Positions 47,439 to 59,661 are shown, numbered from the stretch's first letter. The stretch: DNA of 64,000 nt from Ochotona curzoniae (GCF_017591425.1 NW_024467121.1:23820707-23884706); one strand, 5' to 3'. The notes: generated from the sequence alone by a model not told the origin. Made by a program: numbers and translations.

Positions 47439-47766
47439 CTTATTTATTTTTAATGGATAGTCAGTTATACAGAGAGGAGGAGAGACAGAGAGAGAAAGAT
47501 CTTCTGTCCAATGATTCACTCTGCAAGTGACCACAACAGCTGGTACTGTGCCGATCCAAAGCTGGAAGCCAGGAGTCAGGTGCCTCTTCCGGGTCTCCCA
47601 AGCAGGTGCAGGGTCCCAAGGCTTTGGGCTGTCCTCGACTGCTTTCCCAGGCCACAAGCAGGGAGCTGGATGGGAAGTGGGGCCGCTGGGATTAGAACCA
47701 GCACCCATATGGGATCCCGGTGCATTCAAGGCGAGAACTTTAACTGCTAGGCCACCACACCAGGCC
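47439..47766 (-). mobile_element. SINE, young CSINE (reverse) with TSDs
   Basis: CGATCCAAAGCTGGAAGCC, CTTCCGGGTCTCCCAAGCAG, GGGATTAGAACCAGCACCC, GCCACCACACCAGGCCC. The flanks TCTTAAATTTCTTTT and ATTTTAAATTTCTTTG are target-site copies. Confidence 0.92.
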
Positions 47767-47767
47767 C

Positions 47768-48300
47768 AGATTTTAAATTTCTTTGCACCCAAATAAACCA
47801 TTCCATTTTCCACAAATTTTATATTAGATCTGCTTTTATATCTCTCTTGCTATGGATAATAATTTCTTGAATAGTTCCTATACCTTCTCTTTCTACAATT
47901 TTATTTAAAGTGGCTAATACTTGTGCAGTACAATAAACCCATTAACTCTGTTGAGTAGATTTGAATTAATTTTTATTTTGGAAATAATATTTTGGAAAAT
48001 TAGGTTTTTTTGGAAAGTTGATATGATATGCTTGATACTTGATTTTTCTGTATTTTTGTATGAATTTTCAAACTAGTTTTCAACAATATCTGTATATAAA
48101 ATCATATAAATAGTTTATTCTAGTTTTCATAGAATTTGTCTTTGAATATTTTCTTTAAAAAGTTTTTATTTTGACTGCAATACTGTTTTTGTGTCCTGCA
48201 TATTATACTTTTAGAAATAATAAGAATTACATAGTGCTCAGTCTTTTAAGGAACTCTGACCACACAAAGTTTTTGTTGTAAAGAAATCAGATGAAATATG
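47768..48300. other. CEP170 intron 3, no recognised feature
   Basis: AT-rich, nothing recognised. Confidence 0.35.
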
Positions 48301-48304
48301 CACT

Positions 48305-48532
48305 ACTTAATGGTTGCAAGAGTCAGCTCTTGACTAGGCTCAAGCTTGGAACTTGAAACTGCATCTGGGTTCCATGTGAGTGGCTGCTGTCCAAGAACAG
48401 GGGGGCCCTCTTCTCCTTTCTTTCCAGGAACATTAGCAGGGAGTTAGATCAGATGCAGAGTAGCAGGGTCTTGGGCTCCAACCCATGCTTCTGTCACAAA
48501 TAAAGGCTTAACCTATTATACCGTAACAAAAG
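48305..48532 (-). mobile_element. SINE, decayed CSINE (reverse)
   Basis: GGGTTCCATGTGAGTGGCTG, GGAACATTAGCAGGGAGTTAG and CCAACCCATGCTTCTGTC. Tail end absent. Confidence 0.6.
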
Positions 48533-48564
48533 GGAGGTACTTTGCAGCTGTGGTTAAAAATGAT

Positions 48565-48862
48565 CCCTTCCAGGTATTTGGCCTGGAACTTTGGAAATCA
48601 GGTAAGATGCCTACACCCATATCAAAGTGCCTGGTTTTGGTCCCTTACTTTGCCTCCCTGAAGAGTGTTCAACCATGAACACTCCCATGAAAGACAGTGT
48701 TCATGGTTGAAGTGATCAGATTCTTGCCCCTCATATGGAGGACATAACACAGATTGACTTTTTTATTCCTTGTGGTTCCAGGCTCAGGCCAGACCTTTGT
48801 GAAGATTTGGGAGTGAGCCCTCAGATGAAAGAATTTGCTCTCTATCCCTCTGTTTTTCTTAG
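48565..48862 (+). mobile_element. SINE, decayed CSINE containing a hairpin
   Basis: CACCCATATCAAAGTGCCTGG, TTTGGGAGTGAGCCCTCAGA and CTCTCTATCCCTCTG are in CSINE order. The middle holds a perfect inverted repeat that SINEs normally lack. Confidence 0.5.
48668..48711. repeat. Perfect 16-bp inverted repeat
   Basis: TTCAACCATGAACACT at 48668-48683 and its exact reverse complement at 48696-48711, separated by 12 nt. It can fold as a hairpin in DNA or RNA. Confidence 0.95.
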
Positions 48863-50007
48863 GTGTATACATTACATTATTGCCGCCAAAAAGGAGGAAT
48901 ATTCTGCCTGAGGAAGCTGAAACCAGTTCAGCTGTTGCTGTTTTTGAGCTGTTTTCCTAAAAGTTAGTTAAAGCTTCTTATTATGGGCAGATTTTTTACC
49001 TGAACGCCTCCCTGCTGTTCTGTCTGGAGCTGTATCCTCTGTGATAGCCACCTTGGACTCCTTTGTTAGCACTCCTATTCCATTCCAATCTTGCATTTTA
49101 TGACTAGGCTGTCCCCTTAGCAATTTATGTTCCAGCCCGTGCTGGATCCCCTTTGCATGGTGGAATTCCTTCCTGTGGTGGAGAATTATCCTTATTGAAG
49201 ATGTGAAAGGAAGGGTTAGAGAAGAAGAGGAGGCCTTTATGGCTGGCAAAATGACTTGAAGTGGTTGTACTCATGGACACACAGTGTAGTTCCTCAGGGT
49301 ATGCATATAATACATGGTGAGTATATGATTTTGTACAACCAGTTATATAATGTAATTTAATCTATAAGCTAGTTGTATATAAATTAATTTGTATTTATCT
49401 GGTTTAATTTGCTTCTTTGGGGCAAGTGGTTTGGATAGGAAACTTTGGGGAGCTGGTTTGACTTAGGTAACCAGTCTTTACTGATCTGAAGAACATGTGG
49501 TGTTTGTAGTTTGGAGATCTCAGCTTCAGTCCCAGTATTATGCCATGAACTCTAAGAATTTGCTTGTTATTCTCTGCACCTCATTTTTCTCATCTGGTCT
49601 ACCTACAATTTAAAGGTTTAATCCAGTGGCATTGATGTACAAACAAAACACAGTCTTTCTTTATGTATCTCATTTATTAAAATGCTTCATATTTGATTTA
49701 CTGAAGTGATTTTCCCTCCAATACTATTACACATTTTCTTGCTTTATCCCACATGTTTTCACTTGAATTTTTTGAGTTGAGTCTTCTATGACTCATACTT
49801 CCTAAGCTTTTATGAATCTTCCAGTATCCTTGTCAGAAATGACAGCAAATTATGTCTCATTGTCTCTGAAAATACCTAATATTTTGTTAAGCACACAGTT
49901 GATGCTTAATAGCTAACATAATTGACCAGTTTTAAACTTTAACAGGACCTCATAGGTCATCTTAGGCCTTTCTAGTAAATACAGTGTGGTTAGATTGTTA
50001 GACAATT
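48863..50007. other. CEP170 intron 3; MIR-like piece near 49500-49610
   Basis: AGATCTCAGCTTCAGTCCCAG followed by CACCTCATTTTTCTCATCTGG resembles a forward MIR. A 93-codon minus-strand frame at 48968-49249 has no domain I recognise. Otherwise nothing. Confidence 0.35.
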
Positions 50008-50341
50008 TTTTTTTAAGATTCATTTATTTTTATTGGAAAAGCAGGTTTTTACAGAGTGAGAAGGAGAGACACAGAAAGAGACCTTCCATCCTTCTGGTTC
50101 ACTCCCCAAATGGTCTCAGTGGCCAGAGTTGAGCCCACCCTAAGCCAGGAATCAGGAGATTGTTGCAGGTCTCCCTCATGGGTGCAGGGGCTCAGGACCT
50201 CAAGCCATCCTCCACTGCCTTCCCAGGCCATAAGCAGGGAGTGGGATCAGAGTTAGAGCATCCCAGACACCAACCATTGCCCAGATAGGATGCTGGCACT
50301 GCAGGCAGAAGATTAGTCTACTACCCCAGGAAACCAGCCAC
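50008..50341 (-). mobile_element. SINE, CSINE (reverse)
   Basis: TTTTTTTTTAAGATTCATTTA, CTCCCTCATGGGTGCAGGGG, CCTTCCCAGGCCATAAGCAG and CAGGAAACCAGCCACTGG. Confidence 0.88.
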
Positions 50342-51009
50342 TGGTTTTTGTTTTGCTTTGTTTTGTTTTGTTTTGGTTTTTTTAGTAGATTTAGAGACTG
50401 GAACTTTATGAAATACCATGATACACTTTATGACTTTGTTTTATTGTTTGTAAGTCACAGCCCTTCTCAACTTTTTCAGCAAGAGGAGAGCTTTCCCGAA
50501 CAATCTGTCGTAGCTATAATGAAATGAAAGGTTGAACAAATGTAATTAAAATGTTAAAAAAAAGATTAAAAATAGCTTTCGAAGTTTCAGTTTAGTAAAG
50601 ACAATCTTGTTGGTTCTTTATGTGATTTATGCATTCTAAGTAATTATTATAGAATTTGTTCTGTGTTCTGTAGCAAATTATGGCTCTTTAACTCTTAGCA
50701 TGCCATGCAAAAAAGACTCATTACCGTCCCTATTTACCGTCTGTGTCTATTGGACCCTTGATATATATCTTTTCAACTGTGCAGAGAAGGGATACAGGGA
50801 TAGCATCTCCATATGTCTTATATATCTTCCTGGAACGATAAATAGAATTTTGATTTTTGCAATATGAAAACTGTAGGATGATAAAATGGTGTTTTGTGTC
50901 ACTCTTGCATCATCCCTCTGTGTCTGTAATTTGTACTGCAATAGCCGCTTTCCATTTAGAGGTATTGAGCATTAGAATAAATTTACAAGTGTTAATTTTA
51001 CTTAGTAAC

Positions 51010-51040
<31 letters not shown>

Positions 51041-51439
51041 AATGTATCTATAGTATAGGTGTTGATAGTATATGCATATATGTAAAGTGAATATATTGAT
51101 TATTGCTGAAATTAATTTCAGTACTTAGGGTAAATTTAAAATATACTAATAGAAATTATTCACCATTTTCTTGTTACCTTTATGTACTCACTAAACATTT
51201 ATTTTATGTGGCTTGATTTGTTGTGTGTAGTGTGTTTCTGTTAGATAATATTCTTGTAAGTAACATTTTTTAATCTTGTCTTTTTCTACATTGTTATAAA
51301 TAATTGATACAACAAGATGAAATAATTGGCAGGGTGATGAAGTAACAGAATTTCAATGAACAGGAAGAATAAATATCTTAGATTCATGAAGGGATCAAAA
51401 TGACCCCTATGAGAAATGCATAATAGAATGTTCTTGTAT
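50342..51439. other. CEP170 intron 3; (TTTTG)n and (TA)n(CA)n repeats
   Basis: A TTTTG-type run at 50346-50378 and a compound TATATA/CACACA microsatellite at 51009-51040. Otherwise AT-rich and featureless. Confidence 0.7.
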
Positions 51440-51616
51440 TTTTTAAAAGATTTATTTATTTTTAATGGAAAGTCAGATATACAGAGAGGAGGAGAGACAG
51501 AGAGGAAGATCTTCCGTCTGATGAATCACTCCCCAAGTGACCTCAACAGCCGGTGATACACCAATCCGAAGCCAGGAGCCAGGAGCCTCCTTCAGGTCTC
51601 CATCGAGCCAGCCCCA
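51440..51616 (-). mobile_element. SINE, young CSINE (reverse) with a core deletion
   Basis: It starts like the best copies (AAAAGATTTATTTATTTTTA, CCAATCCGAAGCCAGGAGCC), then passes from TCAGGTCTCC straight to ATCGAGCCAGCCCC. About 150 bp of the core and B-box region are missing. Confidence 0.88.
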
Positions 51617-51896
51617 ACATTACATTTTATATTTGCCAGCTCAAGAGCAGTAGCTTTTGTAGTTGGCTTAACCTTTAGGGATGATTCTAAACACATGGAT
51701 TCATCGTGCACCAGGTTTTTCTTTTATCTTTTCTTTTTTTTTTTTTTTTTTGTCTTTTCAGTGATAGTGACATAAGGGTGTGATTTGAAATAATTTATTA
51801 ACCTGTAGGATGCATGGCACATCTTTTCATTTGCAAGATGTGGTAATCACTATGTATGTGCTTTTAAATAGGAAATTTGAAATCTTATGTGTTTGA

Positions 51897-52040
<144 letters not shown>

Positions 52041-52554
52041 TGACTGCACATTTATTGAATTTATTAAGAATATTTGATATAGAAGAACATTTCTTAAGAT
52101 GAGAGAATTCATAGTTATGGGTATGCCAGAAAGCTGATTTTTGGTTGTCTCCCCAGAGTAAAGTATTTTGTGCTTTGAAATGTTGTGTTTGTTGTTGTTG
52201 CTGTTGTTATGCCTGTTCCTAAAAATAATCCTGAAAAAGTTGATTACTCAATTTTCTCTAAGTTACCCTAACTGCCTCCTTTGTTTCGTTTCACTAATAG
52301 ACTCTCTTCAGTGCTGTTGCTTATATGATTTAGGTATCACGAATGCAGCCCAGGGATTATTGTCAGTACAAATCAACTTCCTGGGAGAAATGTGAGAATT
52401 TAAAGCCAACTTTTCTTCTATTCCTTCCCTTATGTTTTACTTATTGCATTTACATTGCCTGTTTAAAACTTTTTCTTATACTCTGTTTTCTAAGGCTGTT
52501 CGCTATTGAGCACATTGTACTTTTAGTATGCATTTAAGTTTCTTTTATTAAAAA

Positions 52555-52686
52555 TAGGAGTCCTTATACTATTGTAATAATGTAGGGGGAATCAGGAGGG
52601 GAAGGATTTGGGGAGGAGATAAGGGAAAATCAGAGCCTATGGAATCGTGTCATGAAATTAAAAAATTAAAAATTTTTAAGAAGGCA
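52555..52686 (+). mobile_element. L1 3' end fragment
   Basis: CTATTGTAATAATGTAGGGG, a G-rich stretch, AATCAGAGCCTATGGAATCG, TCATGAAATTAAAAAATTAA. Same family as the copies at 1010, 2790 and 63405. Confidence 0.8.
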
Positions 52687-52987
52687 AAAAAGAAGATATA
52701 GTCTAAGTTCAAAAGGTATAAACCATCAACACAGAATAATATATACCCAGCGAAGTTCTGATTTATAAATGAAAGTGAAATAAAAACTTTCCAAAGCAAA
52801 AAAAAAAAAAAATTGGGAGTCTAATAACAAATAACATATTAAGCATGTTGATGGTTAAAATGGGCACTGGTTACTCTGAGAAAATGTAGTTCCACATATT
52901 GTTTCTGCTCAAAGTAAAAACTTATTCCCTAAAATCTGTGAAACATGAAAAAACTGTAAATTTACATAGATTTCTAAAGCACAAACC

Positions 52988-53276
52988 TAGGGCCTGGTAG
53001 GTAAGACAGCAGTGGGACATCTGCATCCTGTATCAGCGCTCCTGGGGTTGAGTACCGGCTGCACTTCTGATTCCTGCTTTCTGCTCATGCACCCCCTTGG
53101 AAGCAGCAGGTCATGGCTTGAATACTTGGGACGCTGCATAAGGGCAGCCCTGCCTTTGGCCTTTGACTTCACAAGTGTTTAAGAAGTGAAGGACGGATAG
53201 GTGTGTCCCTCCTACCTACCACCTGTCTTGCTCTCTCTGCTCAAACTTTCAAATAAGCAAATGTAATATTTTAAAG
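52988..53276 (+). mobile_element. SINE, older CSINE copy
   Basis: GGGCCTGGTAGGTAAGACAG head, CATCCTGTATCAGCGCTCCT, tail CTTTCAAATAAGCAAATG. Confidence 0.75.
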
Positions 53277-54009
53277 TTTATCACATTTACCAACCACCCA
53301 GAAACTCAAGATGGTGAGCTGAGGCAGTGATTGGGCTTATCTTGATTGATTTCTCTGCTATTAGGGACTATTCTTGGTTACTTGGTGTTAATTTTTTTGG
53401 AAAATATTGCTTAATATACTTTACTCATATTTTGATTTTGGTTGATTCAGGTAGAATTACTCTTAATTCTGTTACCTCATTTTGTCCAGAAGCAAAAGTC
53501 TGAGAAGTTGATTTCAGACATCTTGGATATGTGGGTTGAATTCAGAGAGAAACATTGGCTAAAAACAAAAATTGGGGAGTTACCATTGTGTAAATAGTAT
53601 GTAAAATCTTGACAATGAAATGAGATCACTAAGGTAGTGGATATAGATTGATAAGAGGTTCAAGGATCCAAAATTGCTATATTCTAAGGTTAAGAGGTGC
53701 ATGAGATATGGAGATGCTAGGAAGAAACCATTAATGAGCTAGGAGAAAAATCAGTTTAGTTTGGTTTCCTCTTTTGGTGTTAAATATTCAAACATTGCTT
53801 AAATATCTTAAATCTCGAAATGACCCTCCTGAGAGTCCCAATCACACAAGTTATTATAGGTATAGAATCCAGTACCTTCTTTAAAATTGGAATCCTATCT
53901 TTCTCTCCAGAGAAATATGTAAGTACATAACCTACAAAATACATTGGAAAAACAATATTGGCATGACATCTAAAATCATGAATAATCTTTTTTCACTCAC
54001 TTTATCTAG
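53277..54009. other. CEP170 intron 4, no recognised feature
   Basis: Nothing recognised. Confidence 0.35.
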
Positions 54010-54329
54010 AATTTTTTTTTAACATTTTTTATAAGAAAGTCAATTTACAGAGAAAAGGAGAGGCAGAAAGATCATCCATCTGCTGGTTCACTCTCCAAGC
54101 GACCGCAATTGCTGGAGCTGAGCCGATCTGAAACCAAGAGCCAGGAACTTCTTCCGGGTCTCCCACGAGGGTACAGGATCCCAAGGCTTTGGGTCATCCT
54201 CTGATGTTTTCCCAGGCCATAAGCAAGGATCTGGATGGGCAACTGAAGCAGCCATGACACAAACTAGCACCCATATGGGATGCTGGCAGTTGCAGGTAAA
54301 GGATTAGTTGAACTCTCGGGCCAGCCCCC
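54010..54329 (-). mobile_element. SINE, CSINE (reverse)
   Basis: TAAGAAAGTCAATTTACAGAG, GAGCCGATCTGAAACCAAGA, CTTCCGGGTCTCCCACGAGG, CTCGGGCCAGCCCCC. Confidence 0.88.
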
Positions 54330-54439
54330 AATGATTAATTTATACTTAAGATACAACAGGTTGCATTGTTTGCTGAAAGTCCAGATTATAGTTATAAAAT
54401 GACTCAGGGGGAGATAAGCATAATTAAAATTAACCATTG

Positions 54440-55082
54440 AAGCAGACCTATGATGCAGTGGATTAAACCATCACTTGGGATGTCAGTAACACATATAGAA
54501 ACCCTGGAGTCAGGCCCGGCGGTGTGGCGTAGTGGCTAAAGTCCTCACCTTGAATGAGCCAGGATCCCATATGGATGCCAGTTCTAATCCTGGCAGCTCC
54601 AATTCCCATCTAGCTTCCTGCTTGTGCCCTGGGAAAGCAGTTGAGGACGGCTCAAAGCTTTGGGACCCTGCACCTGCGTGGGAAACCCAGAAGAGGTTCC
54701 TGGTTCCTGGCTTCGGATCAGCATAGCACCAGCTGTGGCGCTCACTTGGGGAGTGAATCATCAGACGGAAGATCTTCCTCTTTGTCTCTCCTCCTCTCTG
54801 TATATCTGACTTTCCATTAAAAATAAATAAATCTTTAAAAAAAAAAAAGAAAGAAAGAAACTCTGGGGTCAAATCCTGTGTCTGCCTCCAGTCTGAGTTC
54901 CTGCTGATGCACATCCTGGGAAGCAGCTGATAATGGCTCCAGTACTTCGGTTCTTTCCACCTACCTGGGAGCCCTTGATAGCATCCTGGCTCCTAGCTTC
55001 AGCGTTGCCAGGTCCTGAGACTGTTACAGGCTTTCGGGGAAGGAACCCTGTGTGCGTGTGCGTGTGTGTGTGTGTGTCTCAA
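54440..55082 (+). mobile_element. Older SINE split by a young CSINE
   Basis: The left half (54440-54511: CAGACCTATGATGCAGTGG, CACTTGGGATGTCAGTAAC) and right half (54870-55082: GGTCAAATCCTGTGTCTGCC, then TTTCGGGGAAGGAACCCTG) read as one SINE interrupted at its B-box region. The right end carries a GTGTGCGTGTGCGTG repeat at 55050-55077. Confidence 0.75.
54512..54856 (+). mobile_element. SINE, young CSINE nested in an older SINE
   Basis: AGGCCCGGCGGTGTGGCGTAG head, GTTCTAATCC, GCTTCGGATCAGCATAGCAC, and tail AATAAATAAATCTTTAAAAA with (GAAA)n. Target duplications GAAACCCTGGAGTC and GAAACTCTGGGGTC flank it. One of the youngest copies. Confidence 0.94.
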
Positions 55083-55094
55083 AATAGATGCACA

Positions 55095-56707
55095 TTCAGG
55101 AAATTCAGGGTTTTTCATTCACGCAGTAAGATTTTTTTTTTCTGACTAGTGTGGCCGATATCCATTACAAAACATGAATGCCCTTTCCAAATTTCATAAA
55201 GGTAGATTTTTTTCTCAAAATTTAAAAGGACAAAATTAAAGAAATTAATAGAGATCAAGTGTTGGATCAAAGAATGAAATGACAGAAAGTAACCAAAATC
55301 AGTTAGTTGAAGGATATTCTACAAGTTGGAAAGTATTCACTTGCTAAACTGAAATAATATAATTCTGTGAAATTATAGGAAAAATTAAGCAACAACATGA
55401 ACTTTCTCCTTGGAAATTTTTCTGCCATTGCCTTCCTTAGCGTTCAGCATCTTCTAAGACATGCCTTGTTTATTATATGTGATATAGTTCAGTCTATTAT
55501 ATGTTATTATCAATTATAATTAAATAAGAGAAATTTTCCAATTTAATAGGAGGAAATCTAAAAGGAAGAGGATTTTGGATAATCTTAAGAATTTCTAAGG
55601 ATAACTTTTAATATGTATTGAATGTATATGTATAGTATATGACATACCAGTCTCAGAAAATGCATTTTCTTGTATTAAATTTTAATTAAAGTTTTCACAT
55701 CACACTGAAATTGCAATATCATAAGCATCATAATTTAATCACAGGTTTTCACTTCTAAATCTTTTGACGGTATAGTATTTTTGGAAATTTTTATTCCAAC
55801 CAATAAAAAATTCAATAGGTAATATTAGGAAAAATTTTTGAACATTACCATTTATTGTGATGATATCACACCTGGCCTGTAGACTGTATGGAGTCTACAA
55901 AATTGTTTGGTCTGGCCTTGCCAAAGCAATAGCAATCAGGGATTGAAATACAATAAATCTAACATAAGGTAGTTTTTAAGTCAATAATGCATCATCCACA
56001 AATGGTGTTACAATTCTTGGCAGAAAAAGGTCCCAGGTTCCTCTAAATGCAACCACTTTTTAATTTTAAAACCGCTTTTGACACTGCATTCACAATGATA
56101 TCTGTCATTTCCTTTTTAAGGCCACATCCCTGGGAATAATGGAACTGTTGAAAATTTTTCTGTTTTTCACTTTAATTGTCATTACAATAAAGAGGCTTCC
56201 AAGAGCATGTTAACAGAGTGCAGGAGCACTTTCCTGATCCTAATTTTAGACAAACGTTTTCTTTAACAAATTTAATATAGAGATGACTAGGAATAGTAGT
56301 CCATGTCTTGAAATTTAAAAAAAAAAAAAGAGGAAATAGACTATGGAGTTTTTAGTCAGCAAAAATTTTAACTTTTTTAGTGTTGCCGTGATGAATAGTT
56401 GTACCTTAGTTTTCATTTTTCTTGACTACCAAGTTAAAAGCAGTGAGCTCCCTGGCATCCGCTGACAGGTTGGCATCTTTGGAGATAAGAGCTGGGGTAG
56501 AGCAGAGTCCAAGTGTCAGAGTTACATCGGGTCCACAAGTAGATGCTTGACTGGAACAGGAGGATTCTTGAAATCTTCATTTCCAAACACAGCAACCATC
56601 CTGAAAATAAAGTGTTTTTACCTAAGAAGGATTACCCCTTTCAAATTACTCAGAATTTGAAAGTGTGTAAGTAGTGAATAGACTAACCCTGGGGAACAGA
56701 CTTTAAG
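55095..56707. other. CEP170 intron 4, no recognised feature
   Basis: A 1.6 kb AT-rich stretch free of SINEs. Nothing recognised beyond simple A and T runs. Confidence 0.4.
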
Positions 56708-57046
56708 CTCTGTGCAGCATGATGGCTCAGTGGCTAAATCCTCACCTTGTATATGCTGGGATCCCATAGGGTCTCTGGTTTGTGTCCCAGATGTTTCACT
56801 TCCCATCCAGGTCTCTGCTTATGGCCTGGAAAAGCAATGAAGGATGACCCAAATTCTTGGAACTCTGCACCCTCTTGGGAGACCGAGAAGAATCTCCTGG
56901 CTCCTAGCTTCAGATCGATTCAGGTCCTGCTATTGTGGCCACTTGGGGATTGAGCCAGAAGATGGAAGATCTCTCTTTCTGCCTCTCCTTCTCTCTGTAA
57001 ACCTGCCTTTTCAATAAAATAAATAAGCCTTTTTTAAAAAGTTATT
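56708..57046 (+). mobile_element. SINE, CSINE
   Basis: TGCAGCATGATGGCTCAGTGG head, GGGATCCCATAGGGTCTCTGG, tail CAATAAAATAAATAAGCC. Confidence 0.86.
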
Positions 57047-57884
57047 CTCTTTAAAAAATTAGAAAAAAAATCATTTGAGACAGTTACTGGTTATGCTTCT
57101 ATTTATTTGAAAGGCAAGATAACAATGATGCCTTCTCTCCGCTAGAACAGGACAAATAATGGAATTAACGAACAAATTGCACCGCACTCTATACAATTCT
57201 CAAAAATTGTGAGTCCATCATTTTAACAATTAGGAATGTAGACAAAATGCCTTTTGGCAAGTTTAGTGCTTCCCTTTGCTAGTAAAATCTTTCCCTCCAA
57301 CAGTCATGATAATTACAGCTTTCTACCCTTTAAGTCATGAGTGCTGTGAATTGGTAAAGCAGAATAGAATTTAGTACATGATTATAAAAGTCCTTTCATA
57401 ATCCTGTTAAGTAATGGTGGGAAATGTGACCTCTTTAGTGAATACATCATTTTAATATACAGGGGTATTGTTTCCTTGGCATAATAATGAAAGCATTCCA
57501 TTATATCTAGCACTTGGTTCTCATCTGTATAGAATCAGTTGTTTGATAATGTAATATGACCCTTTTGCAATTCATGGATAAAATGGGTGGTTGTGACTAC
57601 TGTAAGGGCCCTAATTTTTTTTTTTTTTGCTTTTGAAAAATGAACTTTATTTTTATCAGTGTTTGTGATTATCAGTGTATGTGATTATGGGAAATCACTG
57701 ATGAGGTATTTCCTTTTACATTTTTATGATTGTTTAGTAAAATAATACGATGCAGGTGCTTTTTCTTCAGGGCTGTCATGTCTTACTGTTGCTGGTGAAG
57801 ACTGAAAAGGTCCTTGTGCTCTGATTATCCCTTGCTGTTTGCATCTTGAATGCCGCTATTGCTTTATGGTAGAAATACATGGTG
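57047..57884. other. CEP170 intron 4, no recognised feature
   Basis: AT-rich with a T run at 57617-57628. Nothing recognised. Confidence 0.35.
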
Positions 57885-58165
57885 TGGGCAGTTGTTTATC
57901 CTATGGGTCAGCATGCCAAAGTGTCTGGGTTCAAGTCCTGACTGTGCTTCTTATTTGAGTTTCTTGTTAAGATCCATCTTGGGAGTAAGCAGGTGATGGT
58001 TCCAGTAGGTAGGAGATCTGAGTGAGTTCCTGCCCCCGGCTGTCGACTCCCAGTTCCCACTTCAGCCCGGCCAGGCCCTGGCTCCCACAGGCCTCGGGAC
58101 AGCCGGGCACTGGCTGGAGCTCCCTGGGCTTTCTCTGCTTTCTATCTCTGAAAAAAAATTTTTTG
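57885..58165 (+). mobile_element. SINE, decayed CSINE
   Basis: GTCTGGGTTCAAGTCCTGAC in the B-box region, GGTGATGGTTCCAGTAGG and a CCTCGGGACAGCCGGGCACT block unlike other copies. Its tail lies 220 bp before the AT-AC acceptor. Confidence 0.65.
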
Positions 58166-58362
58166 AGACAATGAAGAAATAAAAAATATTTAGTGGTCTA
58201 TAAGGTTTTGGGTATTTAAAGTGTTTTACAATTGTGAGCCCATTTTAACATTTAGCTGTTAAGGGAAATATGATATTTCTGTAATTGTTGCTTTAGGATA
58301 ATTTTATCAATTAAGTAAGATAACCACTTCAAGTTTGGTTACCAGAATTTTAAAGTTATATC

Positions 58363-58371
58363 TTCCTTATC
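58363..58371 (+). promoter_or_regulatory. CEP170: U12 branch-point-like sequence
   Basis: TTCCTTATC resembles the U12 snRNA-pairing branch consensus TTCCTTRAY, with one mismatch next to the branch adenosine. It is 10-18 nt from the AC acceptor. Confidence 0.7.
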
Positions 58372-58381
58372 CCTGTTTTAC

Positions 58382-58440
58382 ATACAAATCTTTTTACTGT
58401 TGTACGAGGAGAAATGAGGGTCCCAGAAGAAGCTCTTAAG
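58382..58440 (+). CDS. CEP170: CEP170 coding exon 5
   Basis: This is a short 59 nt exon encoding (D)TNLFTVVRGEMRVPEEALK, residues 92-111. It enters in phase 1 after an AC acceptor and leaves in phase 0 at AAG|GTAAAA. It holds the last strand of the FHA domain. Only 92 bp of intron separate it from exon 6. Confidence 0.96.
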
Positions 58441-58532
58441 GTAAAAGTTTTGATCTCTTATGGACACCTAACATTAATTAAAGTGAATTTCTCTCATGGA
58501 TATTTCACTTTTCGTTTTGAAATGTTCTATAG

Positions 58533-58695
58533 CATGAGAAGTTTACCATCCAGCTTCAGTTGTCCCAAAAGTCTTCAGAATCTGAATTATCAAAATCTGC
58601 AAGTGCCAAAAGCACAGATTCAAAGGCAGCAGATTCTGCCACGGAAGTGCAGCACAAAGCTACAGAAGCCCTGAAGTCTGAGGAAAAGGCTGCTG
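58533..58695 (+). CDS. CEP170: CEP170 coding exon 6
   Basis: The acceptor TTCTATAG opens onto [20 protein letters not shown]. The 163 nt encode 54 residues plus one base and finish [11 protein letters not shown] before GCTG|GTGAGC. This is the serine- and lysine-rich linker after the FHA domain and is likely disordered. It follows human CEP170 closely, with a few changes (for example [11 protein letters not shown], where I recall IDSKVADAATE in human). The exit phase is 1. Confidence 0.96.
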
Positions 58696-59661
58696 GTGAG
58701 CTGACCTCTTCGAAAATACCACATTTATGCCGAAGTTTGAAGTGTATGCAGACTTTGTTCCTGAAAATATGGCCAAGTCCAAATAGAAAAGTTATACAAT
58801 AAAAATTTCAGATACATTGCAGTACAGACAATGCTTTCTTTAGAAAGAACATTAGTTTTATATGTATAGGGTAGTTATGGTTGTCCTACTTAATGTTCAA
58901 GTATTTGATGGAAATAAGTCATTTGTTTTTAACCTCATGAAATTTTGGTTATTTGTGCACATATTCTTTTGGATTAATAGCAAATGAATTAAAATGAAAA
59001 AAATTCTAAATGTAAAAATGCTAAATCATCATAGAATTTATCATTCTTAGAGCTATCAGAGTTACATTAAAAATCTTTTTCAGCCTGACACATTTTTAAA
59101 TTGGTAGACATTATCACATTTGCCCAAATAAAAGTCTGTTTGTTTCCATCCGCTTTATGTGTAGCTACAATACTTAGATTTAAAACAGAATCTAAAAAAT
59201 GGTTACTTGTGCCAAAATTTATTTGGTTTAGCCTTAATGAGTCCTTTCTGTTCATGCTGGTTTCATTCTTCTTTGGTTGATTATTACTTGGTTTTAGCAA
59301 ATTTGTTCTAAGGCCACTGCCTGTTCAAATACTGCAGTCAAAGGCCACTTGTTTCAAGTGGTTGGCTTGTACACTGAAGGACTCAGAACTCTTTTGCAAA
59401 ACGCTGCTGACATACGGTGAGTTGTATTACTTAAATATCTGATTAATGCAAATTTTCACTTATTTATCCATGTCAACCTTGTATAAGGTTTTACAAATAC
59501 TAAGTTACTCATCATCATAGAGTAGTTTTAAGATATCTAGACTGTACTTTGCTTTTCCTATGTACTCAGGCAGACAATCCTGTTATTTTCTGAGCGTGCC
59601 CCTCTCCTTTTTTTTCTTGCTTCATCTGCTTTAGATGGATTTTTCCCCTACCTCTTTCCAG
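58696..59661. other. CEP170 intron 6, no repeat recognised
   Basis: A 966 bp AT-rich intron between exons 6 and 7. No repeat recognised. Confidence 0.5.

Noticed and set aside
58414..58674. Plus-strand ORF starting MRVPEEALK
   Set aside because: It starts inside CEP170 exon 5, reads through the short intron and then runs out of frame in exon 6. It is a shadow of the spliced gene.
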